In this document: piece by piece, positions 22,159 to 33,632 of the stretch | Position numbering within the stretch: the stretch's first letter is position 1 | Layout: every line of letters starts with the position of its first letter | Source of the DNA: Lutraria lutraria | Taxonomy: Eukaryota > Mollusca > Bivalvia > Venerida > Mactridae | NCBI GenBank assembly: GCA_964023205.1 | Contig: OZ026833.1 | Span: 38,108,366 to 38,172,365 of the forward strand | DNA length: 64,000 nucleotides | Direction: 5' to 3' | Notes under the pieces: model-generated | What the model was told of the DNA's origin: nothing | The model's database searches: none | The model's input: the letters and a program-made list of their open reading frames with translations, nothing else | Translations under genes and position numbers: made by a program

Positions 22159-23863
22159 GGTAGCATCTAAGGCAAAAAATAAAGTTTCATAATTTTGATT
22201 TATTTTGTTTGCATGACGATGTTTAATGTATCTTGGTTCTGATTCTGATGGAGAAAAGATAACTTTTGGCTGAAAAAAAATTTTATTGGCGATTTTCATT
22301 AAGTGAACAAACAGAATCATTTTTCCAAAGGAGTTACTTACAAGGAACTAAAGAAATTTCTCCAATGCATTATATTTATTTGTCTAATATAAAGAGGTGG
22401 TCCATATTTTTTAAATATGCAAATTAAAGACATTGAACAGTTCCTATATAAGTGAGCCCCTAAAAGCCTCTGGAAGTCTAATCTCTTAATTGTTTTATTG
22501 CCCTTTATCAGTCTAATCCTGTCTGGTCACGGTCAGCTTAGTGTCTGACTTGACATCTAATACAACAATATGATTGTTTATAAATGTTTTTGGAAGGTGA
22601 TTTATCACTTTCCTTTGTAATCGTTTTGCAGTTTGCTGTCCGTGGACTCCATAGCAGCCTGGTGAAAAGAACAGTCGCACAAGAAATAGTTCTCAACTGA
22701 ATAGTGTGATTATATAGATTTATCTTGTATATTACCCCAATTAAGTGTGATGGATCTAAATATATTTCAAATCATTTTGTCGTAACCACATGTAAAGAGC
22801 CAAGTGTCTCAATAAGTGCATGTTGGTAAAATAATGACTTATTCAAATGCGTAGAATTGAACCCGGGTATCCGCTGTTAGTATGCAGCCAATGAAATAAC
22901 ACGCCTGTGTTGCTGTTTTGCATATTATAACCTGTTTCCGTAAAATACGTAGTTCTACTTTCGGTTTTCGTCAGATGGGTCAGTAATTTCTCAATATGTC
23001 CATGCATTTGCAATTGACTACCATCGATGTATGTCTTTTGTGCCATTTTGACATTATCTTGATATTCTTTTCTAATCGCATTGATTTATTGGCGATGCTG
23101 CAAATCGTAGATTAGCTGGTTCCCGTTAAAATCGGGGCCACACGTAATGAACGGAAAAAAGGAAGGGAGCACTTACTATTTACTTTTGATATTTTATTTG
23201 GTTAAACGCGTTTATTTTTAGTATATTAGCAAAATGTTAACACATAATTAATTAAAACTTTATTTCGGGTCATGTGTATTGTAATATACACTAATAAATG
23301 CAACGGAAGGAACATCATACTGTAAATAAAACAGTATATCACCATAACACTTACTCCCTTACCGGATGTGACTTTTGATGGATGAAAACACCGCAAGCTG
23401 GACGAAAAACAAGGATTCAGTTGATATTTTGCCGTAAATAAGGTGAGTTTGGTTTGTTTATCGGTGTTGAACAACATAGGACTTTACGTTTTACTATTCT
23501 GTTAAGTTATTATTCTCTAATTTGGAACATAACATACACTATTTAATGGTATTAATATGGGGTATGACTAAACAGCGGACATCCGGATGTCTGCTAGCTG
23601 TTTAGTCATACTGTATTATTAATATGTGTTGTTCAGCAGACTTTCATTAAATGATTAAATATGAATATGATTGGAGAAGTTTGTTCGGAAATTTTGTGAT
23701 TTGCAGTGGAGTAAGTGCATGTATATTTGATTGTTTATGTATGCATCAGGTATTTTTTATTAAATATCAATAAAACTTCCTGATGCAGTGTAAGTAAGGT
23801 AAAAAGTCAATGCATTTGGTTTTTCATTTCATTTGCCAGGTTCGGATATTGCTTAGATATTTC
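22159..23863. other. about 1.7 kb with no gene seen
   Basis: AT-rich with scattered CpG. Short ORFs on both strands lack recognisable domains, and no repeat is clear. Confidence 0.35.
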
Positions 23864-23897
23864 AGGGATGCTATATTACATGTAATATAACATCCCT
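23864..23897. repeat. 34-bp near-perfect palindrome
   Basis: AGGGATGCTATATTACA followed by TGTAATATAACATCCCT: 16 of 17 positions pair, with no loop. It lies about 66 bases outside the family X element that starts at 23964. The hairpin at 586-606 has the same GGGAT..ATCCC arms. Confidence 0.8.
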
Positions 23898-23963
23898 TGA
23901 TATACTCACATTGACATATATATATATATCTGTTATTCACTAGCTATGATTGTTTTTGTCACA

Positions 23964-24711
23964 GGTAACTGTATCATGAATTATAGATAATAAATGAATA
24001 ATAAATAAAAACTGATTTAAAAAAAAATCGCTGTATACATTACAGGCCGTCCCTATTACTGCTACCTAACTCATTACCAGTGTTAAATGCACAACAGTAC
24101 AAGTCTGCAATCATTCAACCATTTAATCCTCATAAGCATTTCTTCTTCTTGTCGAAAAACATAAAAATACTCACAATAACAATAAAATAATACATCAACT
24201 GATCGCATTTCTTGACACACTGACGTTCATATTGATTTTTGCTTGATGACCTTATTACCGCCTATCAACCAATTAAATGAGAGATATGTAGTAACGCGGG
24301 AAATTCCTGTGTCAGTACTAAAACTCCATCCAATGTGCGGACCATCTAGCATTTGCTGAAATATCAAAAATGTGTTTTAATAGATCTAATTAATGCATAA
24401 AAATGCTACACATTTAAATATCAGTGTTAATTTGAATTGAATGCAAATGGCAGTATGAAAGATAAATTGACTTGACTGTAGAAATGGTAAAAATCATCAA
24501 TGAAAAAAGTGGCGGCAGGAAATGTCTGGTTCCCTGCCAACAAATGCTAGACTGAGACAGATGGAGGCGATACGCATGTGCAAGTCCTTGTTATTATCCG
24601 GGCATCAGGGGTAATAGTGTCACTGCGGAAATAGGCATACATGTTAACATATTAATAAAAAAAAATATAAAAAAAATTCAATATTTATTATCTATTCATG
24701 ATATAGTTCAA
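23964..24711. mobile_element. family X terminal-inverted-repeat element, short copy
   Basis: The left end GGTAACTGTATCATGAATTA and onward TAGATAATAAAT pairs with the right end ATTTATTATCTATTCATGAT plus ATAGTT. The 748-bp interior has no transposase, but holds an inner inverted pair CTAGCATTTGCTG (near 24347) and CAACAAATGCTAG (near 24538), suggesting a fold-back centre. The family is unassigned. Confidence 0.6.
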
Positions 24712-24903
24712 TTTTTAGGTCAGCAATTTTATTGTATGCATACATGGAAGATCCCATTTGCAAATGTTTAGGTAACACAAATACTATTGTAATATGCTAT
24801 AGAGCAATCTATGAATCATTACTATCACTGTCCTCTGTGGCGCAGTTGGTAAAGCATAAGGTATACATGAATATTGAGGACTGCGTCTGATATTAGTCAT
24901 CAT

Positions 24904-26022
24904 TTTTAGCTCACATGTCACAAAGTGACAAAGTGAGCTATTAGGATCACTCTCCGTCCGGCGTCGTGCGTCGTGCGTTGTCAAACTTTTTGTTGTGACC
25001 ACACTAGGGGCCACATTTTTGGCTCAATTTTAGCAAAACTGGGTCAGAACGTTAATATCAACAAAATCTAGGTCACCAGGGCCAAATAAGGGAAAACCTT
25101 GTGAACACTTTAGAAATCACTGTTTTGAATTTATCTCCATGAAACTTTGTCAGAATGTTTATTTTAATAATATGTAGGTCAAGTTTGAAAATGGGTAATT
25201 TCTGTAGTAAAATTAGGTCACTAGGGCAAATTGCTGGAAAACCTTGTGAACACTCTAGAAGTCACTGTTTTGATTGGATGATCATGAAACCTTGTCAGAA
25301 TGTTTGTCTTCATAATATCTTGGACGAGTTCAACATGGGTCATCTTGGGTCAAAAACTAGGTCGCTAGGTCAAATCTTATGAAAAACCATGTTAACACTG
25401 TAGATTTCACAGTTATTATTGGATCTTCACCAAACTTTGTCAAATCGTTTGTTTTAATGATATAATGGTCAAGTATAAATATGGGTCATCTGGGGTCAAT
25501 AACTAGGTCACCAGGTCAAATCTTAGGAAAACTTTGTTAACACTGTAGATGTCACAGTTTTAATTGGATCTTCACCAAACCTTGTCAAAATGTTTGCCTC
25601 AATGATATGTGGGTCAAGGATGAACATGGGTCAGCCGGGTTCAAAAACTGGGTCACAAGGTCAAATCTTAGGTAAAAATCTTGTAAAAGCTCTAAATGTC
25701 ATGGTTTTGATTGGATCTTGGCCAAACCTTGTCAGACTGTTTGTCTTAATGATATTAAGGACAAGTTCAAATATGGGTCACCTAGGGTCAAAAACCAGGT
25801 CACAAGGTAAAATCTTAGGAAAACCTTATTAACACTGTAGATGTCAAATTTTGATTGTATCTTCACCAAACCTAGTCAGACTGTTTGTCTTAATGATATG
25901 TAAGACAAATTCGAACATAGGTCGTCTGGGGTCAAAAACTAGGTCACCGGTTCAAAACAATGTTTTAATGAGTGAACAGTGACTGTCATGTGAGCGATAT
26001 AGGGCCATCTTGGCCCTCTTGT
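24904..26022 (+). mobile_element. bivalve-type hairpin-ended repeat element A
   Basis: Begins TTTTTAGCTCACATGTCAC with a hairpin made with GTGACAAAGTGAGCTA, and ends GTGAGCGATATAGGGCCATC then TTGGCCCTCTTG, a second hairpin. The inside is about five to six diverged tandem units of roughly 165-170 bp (GGGTCAAAAACTAGGTCAC, AAATCTTAGGAAAACCTTG). Small ORFs with repeated GSKTRSLGQI peptides are by-products of the repeat. The ends recall Helitron-like hairpins, but class is not settled. Confidence 0.75.
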
Positions 26023-26462
26023 TTATGTTTAAATTTTTATTCATTTTAATAAAAGTTAACTTTACATATATCGATAAAAAAAGACGTTTAAAAGTTATTT
26101 TTATATTTGTATTGCTTCGTGAAATTATAACCTTACATGGGTATACAATTAGCATTTATAGATTTACTTCAATTGTGGTGTAATTATATAATAAGTAGAA
26201 ACCGGTTTAGATATGTACTATATTATAGATTTTGAAATTGTTTTGGCATTCGGGATTTCGTTCAATAAAATCTGTAAAAGAAATAAAAACTTTGAGAAAT
26301 TCATCAGAGAACAAAAACATTTCTTCTGTCCTTTGTCTCTTTTGAAATACAAAAAGGTACTATTCAGCGTGTATACATACATGTAACAAGAACAAACATA
26401 TTTCTATGAATAAATCATAAAAAATAAATGCACAAGTGTATAAAATAATTTAAAAAGAAAAT
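26023..26462. other. no gene seen
   Basis: AT-rich sequence without supported features. Confidence 0.35.
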
Positions 26463-26565
26463 TAAGTGCCATTGACTGTGTTCGAACCACTCACATCTAC
26501 TCTATGTAAAAATAATGTGTATGTACATGTCACCTTATCCATTACACCACGACTCTGGTTCACGT
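26463..26565 (-). repeat. tRNA-Arg-like pseudogene or SINE head
   Basis: On the minus strand GTGGTGTAATGGATAAGGTG resembles the D-arm/A box of tRNA-Arg, and GGTTCGAACAC resembles the T-arm/B box. The 40 or so bases between them exceed a normal tRNA and do not fold into a clean anticodon arm. So this is a decayed tRNA copy, an intron-bearing pseudo-tRNA or a SINE head, not a working tRNA gene. Confidence 0.4.
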
Positions 26566-26675
26566 GAATGGTACTTTTTTACGGATTTAAAATGATTTGG
26601 GCAATTAATTTACAGTGATTACCTTTACAATGGTATCATCCAATATTCGACCTTGACTATTAGAAAATTGAACTA

Positions 26676-26691
26676 CATGTATACAGTTACC
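26676..26691. repeat. solitary family X right-end fragment
   Basis: CATGTATACAGTTACC resembles the right end of family X elements, followed by TATG as at position 44. I could not find a matching left end. Confidence 0.3.
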
Positions 26692-27384
26692 TATGTTTTT
26701 TGTCTGTCACTTGAGTAGGTGGAGAACGTACCTGCCTGTAATAAGTCCTCGTCCTTATCAACCAAAACTGGCAAAAATAACAGCAAACTGTCAATTGTGC
26801 TTGCCGGAGGATTGTACAACAATAAATTGCAACCAGACCAGCCTGACAAATCAACAACATGGGCACAGAAAACAAATGATCTGCAATTATTTTTTTCAGG
26901 ACTTCATATTCTGAAATACTAAAAAGTCTGAAACTATGGAGAAAAATCAGTTGACTAAGGATATGCATTTTAACTTGATATACATTGTACCTATATGTTT
27001 TTAATTAGGAAGTTGGAAGGTTGGGAATGGAACCTTAATGACTATTTTGTGGTATAAAAAAGTAGTGCTATTCAAATATTCTATGACTCATTTTTTTTGT
27101 TCAGCTGAAAATGTTCTAATTATTAGCTAATCAGAGCACAAAGTGCTCTTGGAGAGCTATTGTGATCGTATGTTGTCAGTCGTCGGTGATGCATCACTGC
27201 ATCATCAATTGCTTTAAACAACATCTCTTGAAACAGTTTCAAAGAAACTTTACAGGGATTAAAAAATCTAGTTGCCATGGCAACAAATTGGAAAATCTTA
27301 ATAATCTCCTTGTCCAAAACCACAGGGCCTAGAGTTAAGATATCTGGTGTGTAGCATTGTGTAGTTGACCTCTACCAAGTTTTT

Positions 27385-28204
27385 AGCTCACCTGATTCAT
27401 CAGGTGAGCTTTTAGGATTGGTGAATGTCCGGCGTCCGGCGACCGTCCACAATTTTGTTTACACTCTAGCAACGGCAACTCTTTACGAATCTTGATTAAA
27501 CTTGCTCACAATGTATATGGCCTTAATGTCTCGGCTAAGTTCGATTATGGGCAAAATCTGATTATAACTTCTAGAGTTATGGGCCCTTGAATTACAAAAT
27601 TTGCTATATTTAGCTTGTTTACACTCTAGCGCCTTCACCAATCCTGAACATATTTTCAGTAAATGTGTATAACCAAGAGATCTTGGACAAGTTCGATTAG
27701 GGGTGGAATCGGACCAGAACTTCAAGAGTTATGGGCCCTTGACTTTGAAAATTTGCTATATTTTAGCTTGTTTACACTCTAGCACCTACATTTATTCACC
27801 GATCCTAATAATATTTTCAGTAAATGTGAATAACCAAAAGATCTTGGACAAGTTGGATTATAGGCGGAATCAGACCACATCTTCAAGAGTTATGGGCCCT
27901 TGACTTAGAAAATTTGCTATATTTTAGCTTGTTTACACTCTAGCGCCTTCATTTATTCACCGATCCTAATTATATTTACAATGAATGTTTATGACCTTAC
28001 GGTATTGGACAGGTTCAGTTATGGGTGGAATCGGACCACAACTTCAAGAGTTATGGTCCCTTGGATTAGAAAATTTGCTATGTATTATACCTTCAAAATC
28101 TACGTAAAAAAGAGTTTTACAAGATGGAAACTATATTACCTGGTCATTGATTATTGGCCTTTGTTCTCAGGTGAGCGATAAAGGGCCAATGTGGCCCTCT
28201 TTTT
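27385..28204 (+). mobile_element. hairpin-ended repeat element B nested in element C
   Basis: Starts TTTTAGCTCACCTGATTCATC with AGGTGAGCTT as the other hairpin arm, and ends GGTGAGCGATAAAGGGCCAA then TGTGGCCCTCTTTT. It contains diverged tandem units of about 153-161 bp (TAGCTTGTTTACACTCTAGC at 27611, 27764 and 27925). It splits the element C phrase ACCAAGTTT..CAAGTAATGGCCC, with T-runs at both joints consistent with a short T-rich target. Confidence 0.75.
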
Positions 28205-28384
28205 TCAAGTAATGGCCCTTGAATCAAAATTGGTTCCACCCCGGGGGTAACATTATTGTACATAGACTTATATATGGAAATTTTAAAAATCTTCTAGTCA
28301 GAAACTAGTGCCTAGAGCTTAGATATTTGTTGTGTATACTTAGCATTGTCCAGTGGACCTCTACCAAGTTTGTTCCAATTATTG

Positions 28385-28680
28385 GCCCGCTTGGCTAGCT
28401 CAGTGGTTAGGGCGTATGTCTACTGATCATGAGGTTGTGAGTACGAACCCGTGCGAGGCTTACACTGTGCATGACAAATGACTGAAGATAATACATCCTA
28501 TGTTAAATTGTCCTCCACCTCTGACTTATGTGGGGTAGCTTGGCAGAAGCTTACGGATAGAATGTGTTTAGTACTGGTTAAGGCCTAAATTAAGTCCAGG
28601 AAAGCTACTTAGAATAAATGCCCACCAAAATATGACTGAAATAATGTTGAAAATGGCGTAAAACCCGATGAAACAAATAA
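28385..28680 (+). mobile_element. tRNA-derived SINE with 8-bp target duplication
   Basis: The head GCCCGCTTGGCTAGCTCAGT and GGTTAGGGCG has an A box, and GTGAGTACGAACCC the B box. The body includes CATCCTATGTTAAATTGTCC, GGGTAGCTTGGCAG and the tail TTGAAAATGGCGTAAAACCC. AATTATTG occurs at 28377-28384 and again at 28681-28688, flanking the insertion exactly. The head keeps RNA polymerase III promoter boxes but is not a tRNA gene. Confidence 0.85.
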
Positions 28681-29876
28681 AATTATTGCCCATGGGTTAA
28701 AATTGGCCCACACCAGGAGTCACTTGATTGTACATAGACTTGTATGTGGAAATTTTAAAAATCTTCTGGTCAAAAACTACAACGCCTAGAGGTTAGATAT
28801 TTAGTGTGTTGCATTGTCTAGTGGACCTATTCCAAGTTTATTCAAATTATTGCCCTGGGGTCAAAATTAGCCCAAACCAGGGGTTTTCCCTACTTTATAT
28901 AAGATTATTATCGGAAATTTTAAAAAGTCCTCTTGTCCAAAACTGCAAGGCTTGGAGCTCAGATACTCGGTGGACTTCTACCAAGTTTGTTAAAATTATT
29001 GCCCTTGGGCCAAAATGGGCCCTACCCGGGGGTAAACTCTATATTATTTAGGATTATAAAGGAAAATAAAAACTGTTCTTGTCCAAAACTGCAAGGCTTA
29101 GAACTTAGATATTTGGGGTGTAGCATTATCTAGTGGACCTGTACCAAGATTATTTAAGTTGTGGCCCCAGTGTCAAAAAATTTACTCTGTCCTTGGGTAA
29201 CTTGATTTTTCATAGACAGGAAGATTTTAAAAATCTTCTTGTCGGAAACTACAAATCTTACAGCTTAGATATTTTGTGTGAAGCATCCACTTGACATCAA
29301 CCAAGTTTGTTCAAGTTATGGCTATGGGGTCAAAATTGGCCCCCTGTGTTTGATTTTACATGGACTTATATAGGAAAATTGGATGAAATCTACTTGTCAG
29401 AAACTACATTAGTTAGACTTAAGATGCTTGTATGTAGCATCATCTACTTGACTTCTGCCTAATTTGGTAATATTATGGCCCTGGGGTAAAAATTGACTCC
29501 ACCCTGGTGTCACTTGAAAATTCTGTCTGTAAGAATCTTTTTTCTGGTGAGCGATATTGGGCCATCATGGTCCTCTTGTTTTTAGATATGTTATTATTCT
29601 TGAGTGCCTCTTAAGACAGTCAAATCTGTTAGTGGTCACCATATATGTCAACAAAGGTCAACCTTGGGAAAGACAAAATGTGGTCTAATTGACAGGTTTG
29701 TCTGTATTAATATATTCAGCAGAGCTAATTAAGATATACCTGGTTCATATCATGAATTTGATTCTTACAATAATTATCAAATTTCTGAACAAAATAATAT
29801 CAATACATGTGTGGCAGTAATGGAAAAAAAGTCCAGTTTATTTTCAAAAAGCTATTTAATGTTTTTACTGGTTTTT

Positions 29877-30358
29877 TAGCTCACCTGTTTACACTGTAGC
29901 GCCTTCATTTTTACACCAATCCTAATAATATTTTCAGTAAATGTGTATTACCAAAATATCTTGGACAAGTTCGATTATGGGCGGAATCGGACCAAAACTT
30001 CAAGAGTTATGGGCCCTTGACTTAGAAAATTTGCTATATTTTAGCTTGTTTACACTCTAGCGCCTTCATTTATTCACCGATCCTAATCATATTTACAATG
30101 AATGTTTATGACCTTACGGTATTGGACAGGTTCAGTTATGGGTGGAATCGGACCAGAACTTCAAGAGTTATGGGCCCTTGGATTAGAAAATTTGCTATGT
30201 TTTAGCTTGTTTAACAGTATTATACCTTCATTGTTGGTTTTGATCTCAAAATCTACATAAAAATGGCTTATACGAGTTGGAAACTATATTATCTGTTCAT
30301 TAATTATTTTGACTTTGTTCTCAGGTGAGCGATAAAGGGTCATATCTTGGCCCTCTTG
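29877..30358 (+). mobile_element. shortened copy of element B (copy D)
   Basis: TTTTTTAGCTCACCTG runs straight into the internal TTTACACTGTAGCGCCTTC unit, so the 5' region of B is deleted. It ends GGTGAGCGATAAAGGGTCAT then CTTGGCCCTCTTG. It is clearly similar to B over two internal units. Confidence 0.7.
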
Positions 30359-30886
30359 TTACTGTTCTAGTGTATAATTATATACCTGCTTACTTGAGGA
30401 CAAAATCTATAAATTCCCTGTCATATCTTGCCTTATCTTTTGAATAGATCTTGTATCATTTAATATACCACTGATGCTGTTGTAATGACAAACTGCCCTA
30501 GGTATTTTGTTTTTATCTCATACTATTGGTCAGTGAGGCCAAGAATAAAACTATGAATGTTTGTCCAAATGCCACCGACACGGAAAAATCACCATGACCC
30601 GAAACCTTTTTTAAACTTTCAGGTGTAGAATATTTTTTTCAGTACGAGGACCGTAAATAAAACATTTTTGATCTGCTTATTTTTCATTATCTGTGTTCTG
30701 GTTGACTCTACTGGTTTAAAATGGAAAAAAAAATTCAAAAAAATCTCTTTCTACCCAAAATTTAAAATTTGGGTATCGTTTGGGCAAGCATAGAAATTTT
30801 TGATATAGATCTTGTGATTTGATAACGTATATTATAAGAATAACATATGGATAATGAATGAATGGAGCTAACCATTCTATTTTCAG
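30359..30886 (+). other. intronic flank upstream of the large ATP7 exon
   Basis: AT-rich. It ends in the branch/acceptor region AACCATTCTATTTTCAG at 30870-30886 that defines the next exon's start. No other feature seen. Confidence 0.6.
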
Positions 30887-31991
30887 GTGTTTCTGGATTC
30901 TGGTGAAGCTCATATCACTTACAGTCCCACTGAGACTTCTCCACCTATCCTAGCCGAGAGAATTGATGATATGGGGTTCCCTACTAACATACATAATGTG
31001 AGCCCTAATGTTGAAGGTCAAGATAGGATTTCCCCATTACTGGAGACGGTGATCCATGTCGATGGTATGACCTGCATGTCTTGCGTTAACAACATCGAAA
31101 GCAACATTTCCAAGGTTGATGGTATTAATAGCATTAAGGTAAACTTAGATCAGAAGAAGGCTTTTGTTAGATTCAATGCAATGAAGCTGACAGATGATGC
31201 CATTGCTGACAAGATTGACGACATGGGGTTTGATGCTTATGTTGCTTCAAAGAAGTCTAATGCCTTGATTGCAAAGATCCATGTTGATGGTATGACCTGT
31301 CAGAACTGCGCTAACAACATTGAAGCATACGTCAAGAAGAAGGATGGTGTCGATGATATCCGTGTTACTTTGAAAGATAAAGAAGCGTTTATAATCTACA
31401 AACCAAACCTGACAAGTCCTGTGAATCTGAGAGACATCATCAATGACATGGGATTTGAGGCTACATTACCAAGAGAAGCATCTGTAGACTTGGAATTTGA
31501 TAAGCTGGCTAAAGCTTCGGTTAATGGAAAGGAGAAAGAAGTTGTAATTGGCATCAAAGGTATGGTGTGTATGTCCTGCGTGAGAAACATCGAAGGAAAC
31601 ATTTCTGGTAAGCCAGGAATTATCTCCATAAAGGTGTCTTTAGAAGACCAGAATGGTCGAATAAAGTATGATCCGAACATTACAAGTTCCGATGCGGTTG
31701 CTGACATGATTGATGATATGGGTTTTGATGCTGAAGTACTATCAGGATCATCTTCAGCTCATGCAGTTGCTGCAGTGCCAACAGGTGGGGTGACTGTAAG
31801 CATTAAAGGTATGACCTGCCAGTCTTGTGTGAAATCAATTGAAGGGAAGATATCAGAACACCCCGGTGTTAAGAGCATCAAAGTATCCTTAGAGAATGAG
31901 ACAGGTACCATTGTGTACTATCCTGACAAGGTCACTGAACAGATGCTGGTAGATGCAATAGATGACATGGGATTTGAAGCATCTCTGAAAG
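30887..31991 (+). CDS. ATP7: ATP7 copper ATPase, large exon: HMA1 (second half) to HMA5
   Basis: ATP7 pumps Cu(I) across Golgi/post-Golgi membranes to load cuproenzymes and export copper. This 1,105-base exon (acceptor TTCTATTTTCAG, donor AAAG|GTATTA) is open throughout: 368 codons plus one base. Residues 1-33 are the second half of an HMA fold (FLDSGEAHITY and AERIDDMGF). Four complete HMA domains follow, each with GMxCxxC: cysteines at about 63/66 (CMSC), 138/141 (CQNC), 228/231 (CMSC, in GMVCMSC) and 311/314 (CQSC), each closed by an IDDMGF-type motif. Such small ferredoxin-like domains take Cu(I) from the ATOX1 chaperone. One large exon carrying the distal metal-binding domains matches human ATP7B exon 2. 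The CxxC half of HMA1 must lie in an upstream exon I did not find. Confidence 0.95.
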
Positions 31992-32229
31992 GTATTACTG
32001 ATCACTTATTTCACTGCTGTAAGCTTTTGTAATACCCAGTTTTTCATAGGATGTTATTGTAGAATAATTGACTTTCATTGTATACTCTCTTATCCAGAAT
32101 TTTACCCAAAGCCAAGTATAAGACCTCTAGTACATTTGTATATAATTCATGTCCTTTAAAACAGGACTTGCTTCATTTTTAAGTTCTTGAAGTTTGGAAC
32201 CTTTACAATACCTTATTTTACCATTTTAG

Positions 32230-32433
32230 CAGACTCGGGTAGCCCACCAAAGCCAACCATTATGCCTAGTGCATCGAATGGTTCCATTCAGGTGGACTCA
32301 GTGAGAGGAACAGTAAGATACAAGCCGGGAACCAATGATGATGAAGAGTATAACAAGTGTTTCCTCAAAGTTACTGGAATGACATGTGCCTCATGTGTAG
32401 CAACCATTGAGAAAAACCTTAAGAAAGTGGAAG
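32230..32433 (+). CDS. ATP7: ATP7 exon: linker and first half of HMA6
   Basis: Acceptor TTACCATTTTAG and donor GAAG|GTAGGG bound 204 bases that continue the phase of the previous exon (G|CA gives Ala). The first 44 or so residues are a Pro/Ser/Asp-rich linker (SGSPPKPTIMPSASNGS). This corresponds to the longer spacer between the distal and membrane-proximal metal-binding domains in animal ATP7. The rest is the first half of an HMA domain, with FLKVTGMTCASCVATIEKNL holding the CxxC pair. The exon ends one base into the codon completed at 35550. Confidence 0.93.
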
Positions 32434-33280
32434 GTAGGGATACATTATGAATGATGCTATTTTTGTATGTGCTGTAGTTAATTAGTTGAAATGTCTTGAA
32501 TTTGAAAAAAAGATGATACATATTTACTGCAAGAACCTTTGTGTATGTATTTACTACAAGAACCTGTGTGTATATATTGAAGTGGTAGTATTGGTTTTCA
32601 GTTGCTCAACCATCTCACTGAAAATTTCCCATCTCAAATTTTTTTATAACAATCTTGAAATTTTTTTGTTGTTCTTTATTCCAGATTTTTTTTTCATTAC
32701 AAGCATTTTATGTTAACAACAAATAAAATACCTATCTACCTAACTACTAACAAAAGTTAGGGGGGTCACATGACTTGAAACCGACATTTTTTTAGATGGC
32801 CTATTATTAAGTCAGTTCGATAAAATGTTGTTCAGACCTTATTTTACTAAATCATGCCCTGGTTGTAACACCTACATTAGTGTAAAAAGCTAAAAGTAAC
32901 ATAACATTAATATAATGCATTAGATTGAGTTGAATTCTATGTATAACTGTCTATGTTGATACTTATATAGACAAAGAAACAGTGCACATTACAAGTATGA
33001 GGTCAAACTCACATACTTTCATGTATTCAAAGTAAAAAAGAACGTATAACTCGCTTATTATGTACATTGGAGATATCATATTTTTCCTGTGGTTTCATTG
33101 TAAGATTACATGTTCAGTAACAGAAATATTTGACTACTAAAATTGGCTATACATGTATCATTCAGATAAGTTTACCTATATGAAAACAATATCAGTTTTA
33201 AATTCTTAAATTGATACTCACACTTTATTTTGTTTTTGTGTAAAATATCTTGCATAACCTAAGTGTCGTGAATTGATATA
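32434..33280 (+). other. ATP7 intron, no gene seen
   Basis: AT-rich intron. A 33-bp duplication (TTTACTGCAAGAACCT and TTTACTACAAGAACCT) lies at 32523-32575. Nothing else stands out before the MITE. Confidence 0.5.
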
Positions 33281-33632
33281 CCATAAAACTCCTATTAAAA
33301 GCCCCTCCCCAATTTAAAGCCCCTCCCCTGTTAAAGCCCTGCCCCTGTTTAAAAAAGATCTAATCACCAAGTCCTAAACAGTACAGGAGTAAATTCAAAA
33401 TTAATATCCAAATCCTTTGAAATCCTGATTTTAACAAACAACAACAAAAATATATTCATTAAACTTTAATGGATGAACACATTCCATGGTCACGTAGGCT
33501 ATTTATTGATGCTCTATACCTTGATAAACACTGCATCGCTCAATTTAAACTTTTCTCGCTGATTAATGGTTAAGGAAAAAAACTTTCTGTAAAATATTCA
33601 GCTGAGGGGGGCCTTTAAAAGTACTTTTACAG
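33281..33632. mobile_element. MITE with TAAAACTCCTATTAAAAGCC-type ends in an ATP7 intron
   Basis: The left end CCATAAAACTCCTATTAAAA then GCCCCTCC and the right end GAGGGGGGCCTTTAAAAGTA then CTTTTACAG are imperfect inverted repeats flanked by TA on both sides. Inside the left end AAAGCCCCTCCCC-like text is repeated three times. No ORF. Size is about 352 bp. Confidence 0.55.

Larger units (their letters stand above)
27121..29578 (+). mobile_element. hairpin-ended repeat element C, carrying two nested insertions
   Basis: Opens with GAGCACAAAGTGCTC and GGAGAGCTATTGTGATCG, and ends CTGGTGAGCGATATTGGGCC then ATCATGGTCCTCTTG. The body is made of diverged tandem segments of about 170 bp (GTCCAAAACTGCAAGGCT, TAGTGGACCTCTACCAAG, TTGCCCTGGGGTCAAAATT). 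Element B (27385-28204) and a SINE (28385-28680) interrupt it. Removing them restores the text expected from sister segments. Confidence 0.7.

Noticed and set aside
24829..24895. tRNA-like GTGGCGCAGTTGGTAAAGC
   Set aside because: Only an A-box-like stretch; no B box, acceptor stem or anticodon arm follows.
25155..25832. ORFs with GSKTRSLGQ-type repeated peptides
   Set aside because: By-products of the tandem units inside element A, interrupted and in different frames.
26693..26968. Overlapping ORFs on both strands (up to 93 codons)
   Set aside because: No domain, no splice context, and the frames overlap on opposite strands; probably chance.
31396..31707. 103-codon minus-strand ORF
   Set aside because: It lies wholly opposite the well-supported ATP7 exon and has no domain; a shadow.
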